From: Lachnospiraceae bacterium
GTDB taxonomy: Bacteria; Bacillota; Clostridia; Lachnospirales; Lachnospiraceae
Assembly: GCA_016282215.1 (NCBI GenBank)
Contig: JAEEKC010000246.1
Coordinates: 1 to 15,989, forward strand
DNA: 15,989 bases
Direction: 5' to 3'
Below the pieces are notes generated by a model that was given only the letters and a program-made list of their open reading frames with translations, did not search any database and was not told where the DNA came from. The translations under genes and the position numbers were made by a program. Each line of letters begins with the position of its first letter. Position 1 is the stretch's first letter. Positions 1 to 7,810 of this stretch are shown here, one piece after another.

Positions 1-61
1 AATTCCAAAATCCTGCATTCGCTTTCGTGCAAGCACGATCGAATTCCGGATCTTGGAATTC
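1..61 (-). other. Long imperfect RNA hairpin downstream of atpG
   Basis: Read on the minus strand, the sequence starting 3 bases after the atpG stop folds into one long stem-loop. The outer arms (48-60 and 1-13) pair over 13 positions with a single G-U wobble. After a small internal loop, a 5-bp stem (ATTCG/CGAAT) follows, then another small loop and a 5-bp stem (TCGTG/CACGA) capped by a CTTG tetraloop at 30-33. No U-run can be seen because the window ends at the outer arm. It could be a processing or stability element between atpG and the expected atpD, an attenuator, or a dispersed palindromic repeat. The pairing is directly visible; the function is not known. Confidence 0.7.
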
Positions 62-64
62 TAC

Positions 65-940
65 TTATCCGATGGCGTCAGCGCCCGCAATGATCTCCGT
101 CAGCTCCTGCGTGATGGAACTCTGTCTTGCACGGTTATACTGGAGCGAAAGTGCGCTGATCATATCCTCTGCATTGCTGGTTGCCGAATCCATCGCCTGC
201 ATACGGGCACCGTTCTCACTGGCAACTGCCTCGATCATGGCACCGAACACGATGGACGTCATGTACTTCGGGATCAGCATGCTGATGGCATCCGTCTCAT
301 TCATTTCAAAATTCATGAGCAGCTTGTCATCCGGCTGGCCATCATCATCCATATCAATGCCGCTGCTTTCCAAATCTACCGGCAGAAGCTGCAGCAATGT
401 CGGTTCATGGGATACCGTGTTTTTAAACCCTGTATAAGCAAGAAAGATCTCGCCCACCTTGTCTGCCTCAAAATCCGCAAGCACATCCTTAACGATATTC
501 ATTGCGTCCACATAGATGGGTTCTTCAATGGCATCAGAATAATCCTTTGCCACTTCATATCCTGCTTTTTTCAGGGCATCCTTACCCTTTTTCCCTACGG
601 CATAGATCACACAGTCCTCTTTTTTCAACTCTCCGGACCTGGTCACAAGCTTGATCACATTGGAGTTGTAACCGCCTGCCAGACCTCTGTTGGAGGTGAT
701 CATGATAATGGCCTTTTTGGTGCTCTTTCCCTTCTCCAGATAAGGATGGCGGATGGAGCCTGCCCTTGCAAGGATGGCCTTCACCGTAGAATACATGTTA
801 TGAAAATAGGATTTGGATTGCTCCGCCCTCTGCTTGGCTCTCTGAAGCTTTACGGTCGAAACCAGCTTCATGGCCTTGGTGATCTGCTGCGTACTCTGCA
901 CAGATTCCCGGCGGCGCTTAATACTTCTCATGGAAGCCAT
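65..940 (-). CDS. atpG: F-type ATP synthase gamma subunit
   Basis: This encodes the central rotor shaft of F1, which turns inside the alpha3beta3 head and couples Fo rotation to ATP synthesis. The 291-residue product matches the usual length of about 285-295. The N-terminal helix starts with the typical Met-Arg-Ser-Ile-Lys-Arg-Arg pattern followed by TQQITKAMKLVS. The C-terminal helix ends in the family pattern ARQSSITQELTEIIAGA. The start at 940 is supported by AGGAGG 8 bases upstream. It lies 35 bases downstream of atpA and is probably translated from the same mRNA. A plus-strand open frame of about 300 codons covers the gene, but it has no family resemblance and is a codon-bias shadow. Confidence 0.97.
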   Translation of the reverse strand: MASMRSIKRRRESVQSTQQITKAMKLVSTVKLQRAKQRAEQSKSYFHNMYSTVKAILARAGSIRHPYLEKGKSTKKAIIMITSNRGLAGGYNSNVIKLVTRSGELKKEDCVIYAVGKKGKDALKKAGYEVAKDYSDAIEEPIYVDAMNIVKDVLADFEADKVGEIFLAYTGFKNTVSHEPTLLQLLPVDLESSGIDMDDDGQPDDKLLMNFEMNETDAISMLIPKYMTSIVFGAMIEAVASENGARMQAMDSATSNAEDMISALSLQYNRARQSSITQELTEIIAGADAIG

Positions 941-975
941 ATGGCTGTCCTCCTAAATTAAAACCTAAAGTCTGA

Positions 976-2484
976 TCATCCCTTGAAAGAAGCCACTGCC
1001 TCTTCGATGGCTTTCTTCAATGTAGCTTCAATATCCTCCGTGATCTCTTTCTTTTCACGGATCGTCTCGGGAACTTCGGGATATTTCCCGCGGATGTAAT
1101 CAAAGAGCTCTGCCTCAAATGCCGTGATCTCTTCGGTCGGGATATCCAGCAGATACTTCTTGGTCGCCGCATAGATGATGATAACCTGATACTCAACCGG
1201 TACCGGTGAATACTGCGGCTGCTTTAAGATCTCACGGATCCTCTCGCCCTGTGCCAGACGCTGCTTGGTATCGGCATCCAGTTCACTACCGAACTGTGCG
1301 AAAGATGCAAGCTCTCTGTACTGTGCCAGCTCCACACGGATCGGTCCTGCGATCTTCTTCATCGCCTTGATCTGCGCCGCACCACCGACACGGGATACGG
1401 AAAGACCGGCGTTGATAGCCGGACGGAAACCGGAATTGAACATTTCCGTCTCCAGATAGATCTGGCCGTCTGTAATGGAAATAACATTCGTCGGAATATA
1501 AGCGGAAACGTCGCCTGCCTGGGTTTCGATGATGGGAAGGGCCGTCAGGGATCCTCCGCCGTACTCATCGTTCATGCGGGCTGCACGCTCCAGCAGTCTT
1601 GAATGCAGATAGAAGACATCTCCGGGATAAGCCTCACGTCCGGGCGGACGTCTCAGCAGCAGGGAAAGTGTACGGTAAGCGGTCGCATGCTTGGACAGGT
1701 CATCGTAAATAACCAGTACGTCTTCGCCGTTCTCCATCCACTCCTCACCGATCGCACATCCCGAATACGGTGCGATATACTGCAGCGGTGCAAGCTCGGA
1801 TGCGGTTGCAGCCACAACAGTGGTGTAACTCATTGCATTATACTCTTCGAGGGTTTTTACCAGGGAAGCAACGGTAGAAGATTTCTGACCGATGGCAACA
1901 TAGATACATTTTACTCCCTGTCCCTTCTGGTTAATGATCGTATCGATCGCGATGGCCGTCTTACCAGTCTGGCGGTCACCGATGATCAGCTCTCTCTGGC
2001 CTCTTCCGATGGGAACCATGGAATCGATCGCCTTGATACCGGTCTGCAGCGGAGTATCCACGCTCTTTCTGGTGATAACGCCGCTTGCCACACGCTCGAT
2101 CTGACGGAACTTCGTTGTCTGGATTGGTCCCTTATCATCGATCGGCTGTCCTAAAGCATTCACAACACGGCCGAGGAGGGCATCGCCTACCGGAACCTCT
2201 ACCACGCGGCCCGTAGTCTTTACGATATCGCCTTCACTGATGTTCTTCTGGTTTCCTAAGAGAACGGCACCTTCGTTGTCTTCCTCTAAGTTCATGACCA
2301 TGCCGTACACTTCGCCGGGGAACTCCAAAAGCTCGCCCTGCATTGCTTTTTCAAGTCCGTGTACTCTGGCAATGCCGTCTGCAACCTGAATAACCGTGCC
2401 GACTTCAGAAACTTCCAACTGAGCGGCATAGCGCTTGATCTGATCCTTGATTACCGAACTGATCTCTTCTGGTCTAATATTCAT
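976..2484 (-). CDS. atpA: F-type ATP synthase alpha subunit
   Basis: This is the non-catalytic nucleotide-binding subunit of F1, alternating with beta in the hexameric head. The 502-residue product has an N-terminal beta-barrel domain (about 1-95), then the RecA-like domain with Walker A GDRQTGKT (169-176), the segment VLVIYDD (256-262), and the alpha/beta signature PAINAGLSVS (355-364). This is followed by Arg365, the likely arginine finger reaching into the beta catalytic site. An in-frame ATG lies 6 codons upstream at 2502, but I chose 2484. The purine-rich AAAGGAAACGG sits just before that ATG, and the protein then begins MNIRPEEIS, as family members do. It follows atpH after a 98-base AT-rich spacer. 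Confidence 0.97.
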   Translation of the reverse strand: MNIRPEEISSVIKDQIKRYAAQLEVSEVGTVIQVADGIARVHGLEKAMQGELLEFPGEVYGMVMNLEEDNEGAVLLGNQKNISEGDIVKTTGRVVEVPVGDALLGRVVNALGQPIDDKGPIQTTKFRQIERVASGVITRKSVDTPLQTGIKAIDSMVPIGRGQRELIIGDRQTGKTAIAIDTIINQKGQGVKCIYVAIGQKSSTVASLVKTLEEYNAMSYTTVVAATASELAPLQYIAPYSGCAIGEEWMENGEDVLVIYDDLSKHATAYRTLSLLLRRPPGREAYPGDVFYLHSRLLERAARMNDEYGGGSLTALPIIETQAGDVSAYIPTNVISITDGQIYLETEMFNSGFRPAINAGLSVSRVGGAAQIKAMKKIAGPIRVELAQYRELASFAQFGSELDADTKQRLAQGERIREILKQPQYSPVPVEYQVIIIYAATKKYLLDIPTEEITAFEAELFDYIRGKYPEVPETIREKKEITEDIEATLKKAIEEAVASFKG

Positions 2485-2582
2485 GGATCCGTTTCCTTTC
2501 ATAAAATTATTTCAAAACACTTTTAAAACCGAATCTGAAACTGCCTCAAAAACAAATTGATAAGCCCATCTAAAAAAAGTAC

Positions 2583-3131
2583 TTAGGAGATCTGTACCTT
2601 GAGCAGTTCTCTCTTCAGATCCGAAAGTTTATTGCTGATGGAAGAATCCACAACCCTGTCCCCGATCCGGATCCGAAGGCCTCCGATCAGGCTTTCATCC
2701 GTCTCATAAACCATCTCCATCTGCTTATAGGAAGTGGTGGCAAGGAGTTTTTCCTCAATCTGTTTTTTCTGCGCATCGGAAAGCGGCAGGGCGCTGGTCA
2801 CAAAAGCCTGACCGATCCCTTTTTCCTGTTTTACCTGCTCGATGAACCAGCTCAGGATATCTTCCGTTTCCTTATAGCGGTCTTTCTGCACGATGATACG
2901 CAAAAGACCCGTGATCTCTCTCGAAAGGCTCGCGCCGAAAACATTCTCCACGACACGGACTTTTTCTTCCTGATCGATACGGGGATGATTCATCATCGCG
3001 GAAAACTCAGGGTTCTCGCGGATAACGCGAAGGGCAAGCTGTGCCTCCTCCAAAAACTCATCCATGCGGTTTTCTTCGATCGCAAGCTCAAACAGAGCCT
3101 CGCCGTATGTCTTTGATATCAGCTTAGCCAT
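2583..3131 (-). CDS. atpH: F-type ATP synthase delta subunit (OSCP)
   Basis: This subunit forms the top of the peripheral stalk and joins the b-subunit dimer to the N-termini of alpha. The product is 182 residues, normal for the family. It has the expected helical N-terminal domain (AKLISKTYGEALFELAIEE at the start, then NPEFSAMMNHPRI) and a C-terminal domain with the conserved IGGLRIRIGDRVVDSSI pattern (about 149-165). Its start codon lies inside the end of atpF (13-base overlap), which suggests translational coupling. A GGGGA ribosome binding site precedes the ATG. Downstream, a 98-base spacer separates it from atpA. Confidence 0.95.
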   Translation of the reverse strand: MAKLISKTYGEALFELAIEENRMDEFLEEAQLALRVIRENPEFSAMMNHPRIDQEEKVRVVENVFGASLSREITGLLRIIVQKDRYKETEDILSWFIEQVKQEKGIGQAFVTSALPLSDAQKKQIEEKLLATTSYKQMEMVYETDESLIGGLRIRIGDRVVDSSISNKLSDLKRELLKVQIS

Positions 3132-3679
3132 GTGCTTTCCCCTATCTCCCGTAAGGTCTCATCTACCAGTGCGCCCTGCACGGTGGTATCAATATTTGCG
3201 GAAACAACCTTACCGGCCATCATGGATGCAATACTGATCATCTCAGTCTTCACCTGATCAGCAACCTTCTGCTTCTCAAGCTCTGCTTCCTGATTTGCGC
3301 GTGCAATGATCCGGCTTGCTTCTTCTCTGGCTTTTGCTAAAATGTCTGCCTCAGAAGCAAGGGCTCTTTTTCTGGCATCTGCCATGATCTCATCAGCCTG
3401 CTTGTCGATACCGCGGATCTTTTCCTCATACTCTGTCTTTAATGCGATCGCCTCTGCCTTGTCTTTTGCAGCGGTGTCGAGGTCATTTTTGATCCGGTCA
3501 CTCCTGTCCTGCAGAAACTTTCTGGCAGGATTGAACAGAAAATGCCCCATGATAAGCATCAAAACAAAGATGGCAACGATCATGAGCGATGCGTCATGCA
3601 AAAGCTGCCAGTCGAGGTCAAACAGACGGGTTTCATCTGCCGCGGCTAAAATGAAAGCTGTACTTACCTGTGCATTCAA
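3119..3679 (-). CDS. atpF: F-type ATP synthase b subunit, TTG start
   Basis: This is the membrane-anchored peripheral stalk subunit of Fo. The 186-residue product has a short polar N-terminus, one membrane segment (about 31-50), then a long charged helix with a heptad-like pattern to about residue 160. That is the usual architecture, with an N-terminus slightly longer than in many homologues. The frame has no ATG before residue 33, which lies inside the membrane segment, so translation most likely begins at the TTG at 3679. That codon sits 10 bases after a strong AGGAGG. An ATG overlapping the TTG codon region is in another frame and hits a stop after three codons. The gene overlaps atpH by 13 bases. 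Confidence 0.94.
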   Translation of the reverse strand: MNAQVSTAFILAAADETRLFDLDWQLLHDASLMIVAIFVLMLIMGHFLFNPARKFLQDRSDRIKNDLDTAAKDKAEAIALKTEYEEKIRGIDKQADEIMADARKRALASEADILAKAREEASRIIARANQEAELEKQKVADQVKTEMISIASMMAGKVVSANIDTTVQGALVDETLREIGESTWLS

Positions 3680-3730
3680 GCCTTGTAAGCCTCCTTTTCT
3701 TTAAATCAATTTCAAATCATCAACGCCGCC

Positions 3731-3985
3731 TTACGGTACGAGGGGCTTAACGAACATCAGAAGCATTGCTACAAGCAGACCATAAAGACCTGTGGTCTCG
3801 GCAACGGCCTGACCAAGAAGCATGGTCGATGTAACATCTGACTTTGCGCCCGGATTACGTCCAACAGCTGCAGCAGCATGACCTGCGGCGATACCCTGGC
3901 CGACACCCGGTCCGATACCTGCGATAACCGCAAGACCCGCGCCGATTGCAGAACAACCCAGAATAAAGTTTGAATCGAATTGCAT
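3731..3985 (-). CDS. atpE: F-type ATP synthase c subunit, predicted Na+-binding type
   Basis: This forms the rotating c-ring of Fo. The 84-residue product is a two-helix hairpin: helix 1 about 8-35 with GxGxxxGxG-like packing, a polar loop with Arg43-Asn44-Pro45 (RNP where most members have RQP), and helix 2 about 53-78. The ion-binding carboxylate is Glu63. Aligned by eye with the sodium-dependent Ilyobacter c subunit, the Na+ ligands and network residues are all kept with an offset of two: Pro26, Gln30, Val61, Glu63, Thr64, Thr65 and Tyr68. Na+ coupling is therefore predicted. AAGGAGG lies 9 bases before the ATG, and the upstream mRNA is U-rich, which suits a subunit needed in many copies. 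Confidence 0.96.
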   Translation of the reverse strand: MQFDSNFILGCSAIGAGLAVIAGIGPGVGQGIAAGHAAAAVGRNPGAKSDVTSTMLLGQAVAETTGLYGLLVAMLLMFVKPLVP

Positions 3986-4035
3986 AATGTGTATCCTCCT
4001 TGTGAATATGGATTAAAAATGAATTAAAAAATTAT

Positions 4036-4755
4036 CTATTTTTCTCCGATCGCATCCGAAATGTATGTCATGGTCAACATACAAAATACATACGTCTGAA
4101 TTGCACCGGAAAACAGATCAAAATAAACATGCAGGGCAGCCGGCCAGAACAGGGCGATCCATTTCAAAAGCCCATAGACCAGTGCCATCATAACCGTGCC
4201 GGAAAGCACGTTAGCAAACAAACGAAGGGAAAGAGAAATGGGAACCGCCACATCACCGATCACATTGATAGGCGCCCAGATCGGCCAGGGATCGCAAAGG
4301 CCTTTCAAAAAGCCGCTGACCTTCTGATAACGGATCTTGTTGACAAAGATCAGGCAGAAGGTGATCACGCCAAGTGGGAAGGTAACGCCATAATCCGCTG
4401 TCGGCGGGCGAAGTCCCAGAAGTCCCGAGATATTACTAAGAAGAATAAATACAAAGACTGTTTCGATATAATTTGCAAACTGATGTGCATGGGAACCCAT
4501 GTTGGTCTTGAGCATATGATCGAGCATTTCCACGATCAGCTCCACCACATTCTGAAATCCCGTCGGCACATCATTTGCCTTCTTCATGGCGGCATTTGCA
4601 CAGAGCGCAAATATCGTCAGGATCAAAAATACGATTAAAATGCAGACATGGGAAGTAGTGATCCACACTTCATGTCCAAACCAATTATAGGAAAACACCT
4701 TGTGGATGAAAAAGTCCACATTGGAATCCGCTGCCAGCAGAACTCCCTGATTCAT
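4036..4755 (-). CDS. atpB: F-type ATP synthase a subunit
   Basis: This is the Fo stator subunit that forms the ion half-channels against the c-ring. The 239-residue product has about five to six hydrophobic segments. It carries the family signature SLSLRLFANVLSG (174-186), in which Arg178 is the essential arginine facing the c-ring carboxylate. The stretch from about residue 97 (IETVFVFILLSNISGLLGL) also matches the family, and the last helix ends with IQTYVFCMLTMTYI. The start at 4755 has GGAGGT 8 bases upstream. It follows atpI by 25 bases and precedes atpE by 50 bases, the standard order. Confidence 0.96.
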   Translation of the reverse strand: MNQGVLLAADSNVDFFIHKVFSYNWFGHEVWITTSHVCILIVFLILTIFALCANAAMKKANDVPTGFQNVVELIVEMLDHMLKTNMGSHAHQFANYIETVFVFILLSNISGLLGLRPPTADYGVTFPLGVITFCLIFVNKIRYQKVSGFLKGLCDPWPIWAPINVIGDVAVPISLSLRLFANVLSGTVMMALVYGLLKWIALFWPAALHVYFDLFSGAIQTYVFCMLTMTYISDAIGEK

Positions 4756-4780
4756 ATATTGTTACCTCCGCGTAACATAC

Positions 4781-5236
4781 TTATATTGCTTTTTTGTCAT
4801 CCTCTTCCAGTGGTCTGGCTTCCGGATCCGGCGGTTTGATCCCCAGCCTGATCGCAAGCTTGTGTGTAAACGGCTGGATATAAGCACCGATCTTCAGCCC
4901 CATCAGTCCCAGAAAAGCTGTCAAGGGACTTGCCTTATCAAAGATCATCAAAAGTCCCAAGATGATCAGAACTGCCGCATACCGCAAAAGCGAATAGGCC
5001 CGCATTTTTTTGATCGCATCCGAAGGCGAAAAGTCCAGCGCCTTATCCAGCGACCAGGTCATATGCAGCGCCATCCCCATGGCAAGAAGGATCCCGATCC
5101 AAAGTCCCGTGGAATAATACCCGCCGCTGCCGCTTAGAAAAATGATCAGTCCGATCTGGCAGATGATACCGAAAAAAAGAATCCCGCACAGCAATTCGCC
5201 CAAGGCGTCACTCATTTGAAAAAAGCGTTTCAGCAT
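4781..5236 (-). CDS. atpI: ATP synthase subunit I-like membrane protein
   Basis: This is a 151-residue protein with four predicted membrane segments (about 14-34, 42-60, 84-99, 104-121) and a polar, proline- and acid-rich C-terminal tail (135-151). Size, topology and position directly in front of atpB fit the ATP synthase I family. In Na+-ATP synthases that family is known to help assemble the c-ring. The family is weakly conserved in sequence, so the assignment leans on context. The ATG lies 2 bases after the atpZ stop codon, with CAGGGAG inside the end of atpZ as a likely ribosome binding site, so the two genes are probably translationally coupled. Confidence 0.8.
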   Translation of the reverse strand: MLKRFFQMSDALGELLCGILFFGIICQIGLIIFLSGSGGYYSTGLWIGILLAMGMALHMTWSLDKALDFSPSDAIKKMRAYSLLRYAAVLIILGLLMIFDKASPLTAFLGLMGLKIGAYIQPFTHKLAIRLGIKPPDPEARPLEEDDKKAI

Positions 5237-5238
5237 TG

Positions 5239-5574
5239 CTATGCTCCCTGCTTCGGCGTTTCATCTGACGGCTTTGATGATCCTTCAGACTCCGCTTCAG
5301 ATTCTTTTGCGATCTTTCGCTGCCTGCGCTCCTGTTGCCTTCGTGTCAGCCCCGGCTTTTCATAGATCTTTTTTGCGAACACATAGATATTACGAAATCC
5401 CGCCAGCGCCCCGATGAAAAACCCTGCGATCGCGATCCAGTTCGTCCCCAGCTTTTTATCCAGGAACAGCCCCAGTGCCCCGCACAAAACGATAGGCACG
5501 ATCATATTCAGGCCAAACTGAGTGATCATAGCCATCGAACGATATACGTCGCGATCATAGTCGTTTTTACTCAT
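5239..5574 (-). CDS. atpZ: AtpZ/AtpI-family accessory protein, first gene of atp operon
   Basis: This is a 111-residue protein with two membrane segments (about 16-38 and 46-66). The segment between and into the second, LFLDKKLGTNWIAIAGFFIG (37-56), is typical of the AtpZ family; the usual GxxxGFxNxY-like end is seen as GALAGFRNIY (55-64). The C-terminal tail (about 74-111) is highly charged and probably disordered. Family members sit at the head of many atp operons. They have been proposed to act with AtpI in Mg2+/Ca2+ handling or in ATP synthase assembly. No ribosome binding site is evident before the ATG, and the predicted transcription start lies only a few bases upstream. Downstream methionines at 14 and 16 also lack one. 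Confidence 0.85.
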   Translation of the reverse strand: MSKNDYDRDVYRSMAMITQFGLNMIVPIVLCGALGLFLDKKLGTNWIAIAGFFIGALAGFRNIYVFAKKIYEKPGLTRRQQERRQRKIAKESEAESEGSSKPSDETPKQGA

Positions 5575-5582
5575 ACTCTGTT

Positions 5583-5611
5583 ATTATACCGATTTTTCTG
5601 GTTTCTGTCTA
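5583..5611 (-). promoter_or_regulatory. Predicted sigma-A promoter of the atp operon
   Basis: On the minus strand there is a perfect -10 box TATAAT (5583-5588), a 17-base spacer, and a -35 box TAGACA (5606-5611; 5 of 6 to TTGACA). Transcription would start near 5576, about 2-3 bases before the atpZ ATG at 5574. The promoter sits in the 77-base gap after the aminopeptidase gene. That gap shows no terminator, so read-through from upstream is also possible. Confidence 0.7.
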
Positions 5612-5651
5612 TAAGCGATTTTTGTTTTCGGAAATAAAGTGTGTTTTTTTA

Positions 5652-7763
5652 TTACATTTCCCCGGTTTCCTCTGCCAGCCAGGTTTTTTCATCCTCCGTA
5701 AGATATGGCGAGAGGGTTTCAAATACCTGTTTGTGATACTTATTCAAAACTACTTTTTCTTCCGATGACAGCATGCCCTCCTCGATGGAGGCTCTGTCAA
5801 AGGGCACCATGGTCAGCGGTTCAAATCCCAAAAACCTTCCGTACTCCGTTTCCTGCCGGAAAACCGACAGGATCAGACTTTCGATCCGGATCCCGTATCT
5901 CCCCTCCAGATACACACCCGGTTCATCGGAAGTGACCATACCTTCTTTGATCACATTTTCTGCGGTATATTTCATGCGAAAAGCATTCGGTCCTTCATGC
6001 ACATTCAACAGATAACCCACGCCATGTCCGGTACCATGCCGGTAATCAAGACCGAGCCGGTAAAGCGGCTGCCTTGCCAGCTGATCCAGGCTGCTGCCCG
6101 CTGCTCCGTCCAAAAAGACTGCATCCAGCAGGGCAAGATGCCCTTTCAGTACAGCCGTATAATGCTGTTTCTGCTCTTTCGATGGCTTTCCCAGGCTGAT
6201 CGTCCTGGTGATATCCGTCGTGCCTTCAAGGTAATGGCCACCGGTATCCGCCAGTAAAAGAAAGCCCTTACCGAATTCGATCTTCACATCTGATTCCGGC
6301 GTCGGTTCGTAGTGCACGATGGCACCGTGCTCACGAAAAGCGATAATGGGTGCAAAACTCTGTCCCTGATAATCTGTCTGCTCTTTTCTATACTCTTCCA
6401 ATAACGCAGCGGCAGACAGCTCGGTTAGAGTGTTATCTCTCTTGCCATTTTTCGATCCTGTCCCCTGTTCTGTATTCTGAGCATCCGGATTCTCTGTCTT
6501 TTCAAAATCACATTCCATCCGTTTCAGCATGCAGATCCATTTTGTCACGGCCACGCCGTCTTTGATATGGGCAGCTTTGATATTTGCGATCTCCGTTTCG
6601 TTTTTGACAGCCTTTTCCAATATGACCGGAGACGGTTTGCGGATCAGATCTTTCGCGCCTGTTTCCAATGTCTCGATCATACGGCAGGAACAGCTGTCTT
6701 CATCAGCCCATACGGTTTTACCCCGAATGACAGAGGCGAGGTCTGTGTAAATATCCTCATATTTCCGGATATACAGCTTTGCGTTATGCGATGTTCCGGC
6801 AGAAAGTGTTTCAGGTAAATGATCGGTATTCGTATAAAGGTATACGCTGCAAGCGCCCTCCACATCACAAACCACAACCAGATAAGATAAAAAGACCGGA
6901 TTAAAATCGATATCGCTGCCACGCAGATTCAAAAGCCATGCGATCTCATCCAGGGCGGAAAGCACAAAGGCATCCGCACCGGCTTCCTGCATTTTTTCCT
7001 GCAGCCATGCTATTTTATCTTCCCGGCTTTTTCCGGCAAAACGCACCGGCAGGTCCCATACCGGGTCAGACGGCAACGCCGGACGAGGACAGGTCGGATC
7101 TTCATCCCAGACCTCTCCGGCAAAATCAAATCCTGTTATGATATCATATTGTTTTGAAATATCATATGCAATTCCATTTCCGGCGTTCTCTTGTTCGGGA
7201 CTGCTGTTTTCCGGATTTGTTTTTTCATGTTTTGTTTTCCCTGGGTTTTTGCTTTCGATCCGACTATCGATCGTCTTTACCATGCCATCCCGGTACGCAC
7301 TGCTGACGATGCGTCCGTCAAAACTGATCACAAAGGTTTTCCGTGCATCAGGCTGCGAAACCCAGTCTGCGATGATCTCACCGAGAAACTCTGCGATTTT
7401 CGGCACGCCTTCCATCCCGCTTTTCATCAGTTTGATGCCGGTGCCATCAAGCTGCTCTTCTGCCTGCAGAAAATACCTTCCGTCTGTCCAGAAATATGCC
7501 GTACCTTCATCGATAATTCCGGCTTTTTCCGTTTTTGTTTCCTGTTTGCCATCCGAATCTGCAAAAGGCCGATCCCGCAGCACCACCAGTGTTCCTGCAG
7601 AACCCGTAAAGCCGGTAAAGTATTCGATCAGCCCAAAATAGGGGCTGATATATTCGGATGCGTGAAAATCTCCCATTGGAATAAGGCAGGCGTCAACGCC
7701 TGCCCTTTCCATTTTGTTTTTGAGGTTTTGAAGCCTGTTTTGATATGTGTTTTTTTTCGTCAT
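5652..7763 (-). CDS. Xaa-Pro aminopeptidase (M24B), with low-complexity insertions
   Basis: This enzyme is predicted to remove an N-terminal residue when proline is second, a cytosolic peptide-recycling role. The 703-residue product has two creatinase-like N-terminal domains (about 10-165 and 245-380), an M24 'pita-bread' catalytic domain (about 395-625) and the C-terminal extension of the long eukaryote-like subgroup (about 630-700). All five metal ligands are visible: Asp506, Asp517, His580, Glu614 and Glu628. Relatives are usually near 600 residues. The excess lies in charged stretches at about 66-82, 168-198 and 418-446. I chose the ATG at 7763, because AGGAG lies 8 bases upstream, over an in-frame ATG at 7811. 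No terminator is seen after the stop. Confidence 0.93.
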   Translation of the reverse strand: MTKKNTYQNRLQNLKNKMERAGVDACLIPMGDFHASEYISPYFGLIEYFTGFTGSAGTLVVLRDRPFADSDGKQETKTEKAGIIDEGTAYFWTDGRYFLQAEEQLDGTGIKLMKSGMEGVPKIAEFLGEIIADWVSQPDARKTFVISFDGRIVSSAYRDGMVKTIDSRIESKNPGKTKHEKTNPENSSPEQENAGNGIAYDISKQYDIITGFDFAGEVWDEDPTCPRPALPSDPVWDLPVRFAGKSREDKIAWLQEKMQEAGADAFVLSALDEIAWLLNLRGSDIDFNPVFLSYLVVVCDVEGACSVYLYTNTDHLPETLSAGTSHNAKLYIRKYEDIYTDLASVIRGKTVWADEDSCSCRMIETLETGAKDLIRKPSPVILEKAVKNETEIANIKAAHIKDGVAVTKWICMLKRMECDFEKTENPDAQNTEQGTGSKNGKRDNTLTELSAAALLEEYRKEQTDYQGQSFAPIIAFREHGAIVHYEPTPESDVKIEFGKGFLLLADTGGHYLEGTTDITRTISLGKPSKEQKQHYTAVLKGHLALLDAVFLDGAAGSSLDQLARQPLYRLGLDYRHGTGHGVGYLLNVHEGPNAFRMKYTAENVIKEGMVTSDEPGVYLEGRYGIRIESLILSVFRQETEYGRFLGFEPLTMVPFDRASIEEGMLSSEEKVVLNKYHKQVFETLSPYLTEDEKTWLAEETGEM

Positions 7764-7810
7764 GATCGTCACTCCTGAAATCGACTGTATATTTATGTTT
7801 CGGTCATACA

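Noticed and set aside
53..961. Plus-strand open frame of 302 codons across atpG
   Set aside because: It lies fully antisense to a well-conserved gene, has no ribosome binding site or recognisable family, and is His/Cys-rich as expected for an antisense shadow.
2485..2582. Possible internal promoter in the atpH-atpA spacer
   Set aside because: The best box pair (TTGAGG, 17 bases, TTAAAA) is weak and sits in generally AT-rich sequence, with no hairpin or clear start signal.
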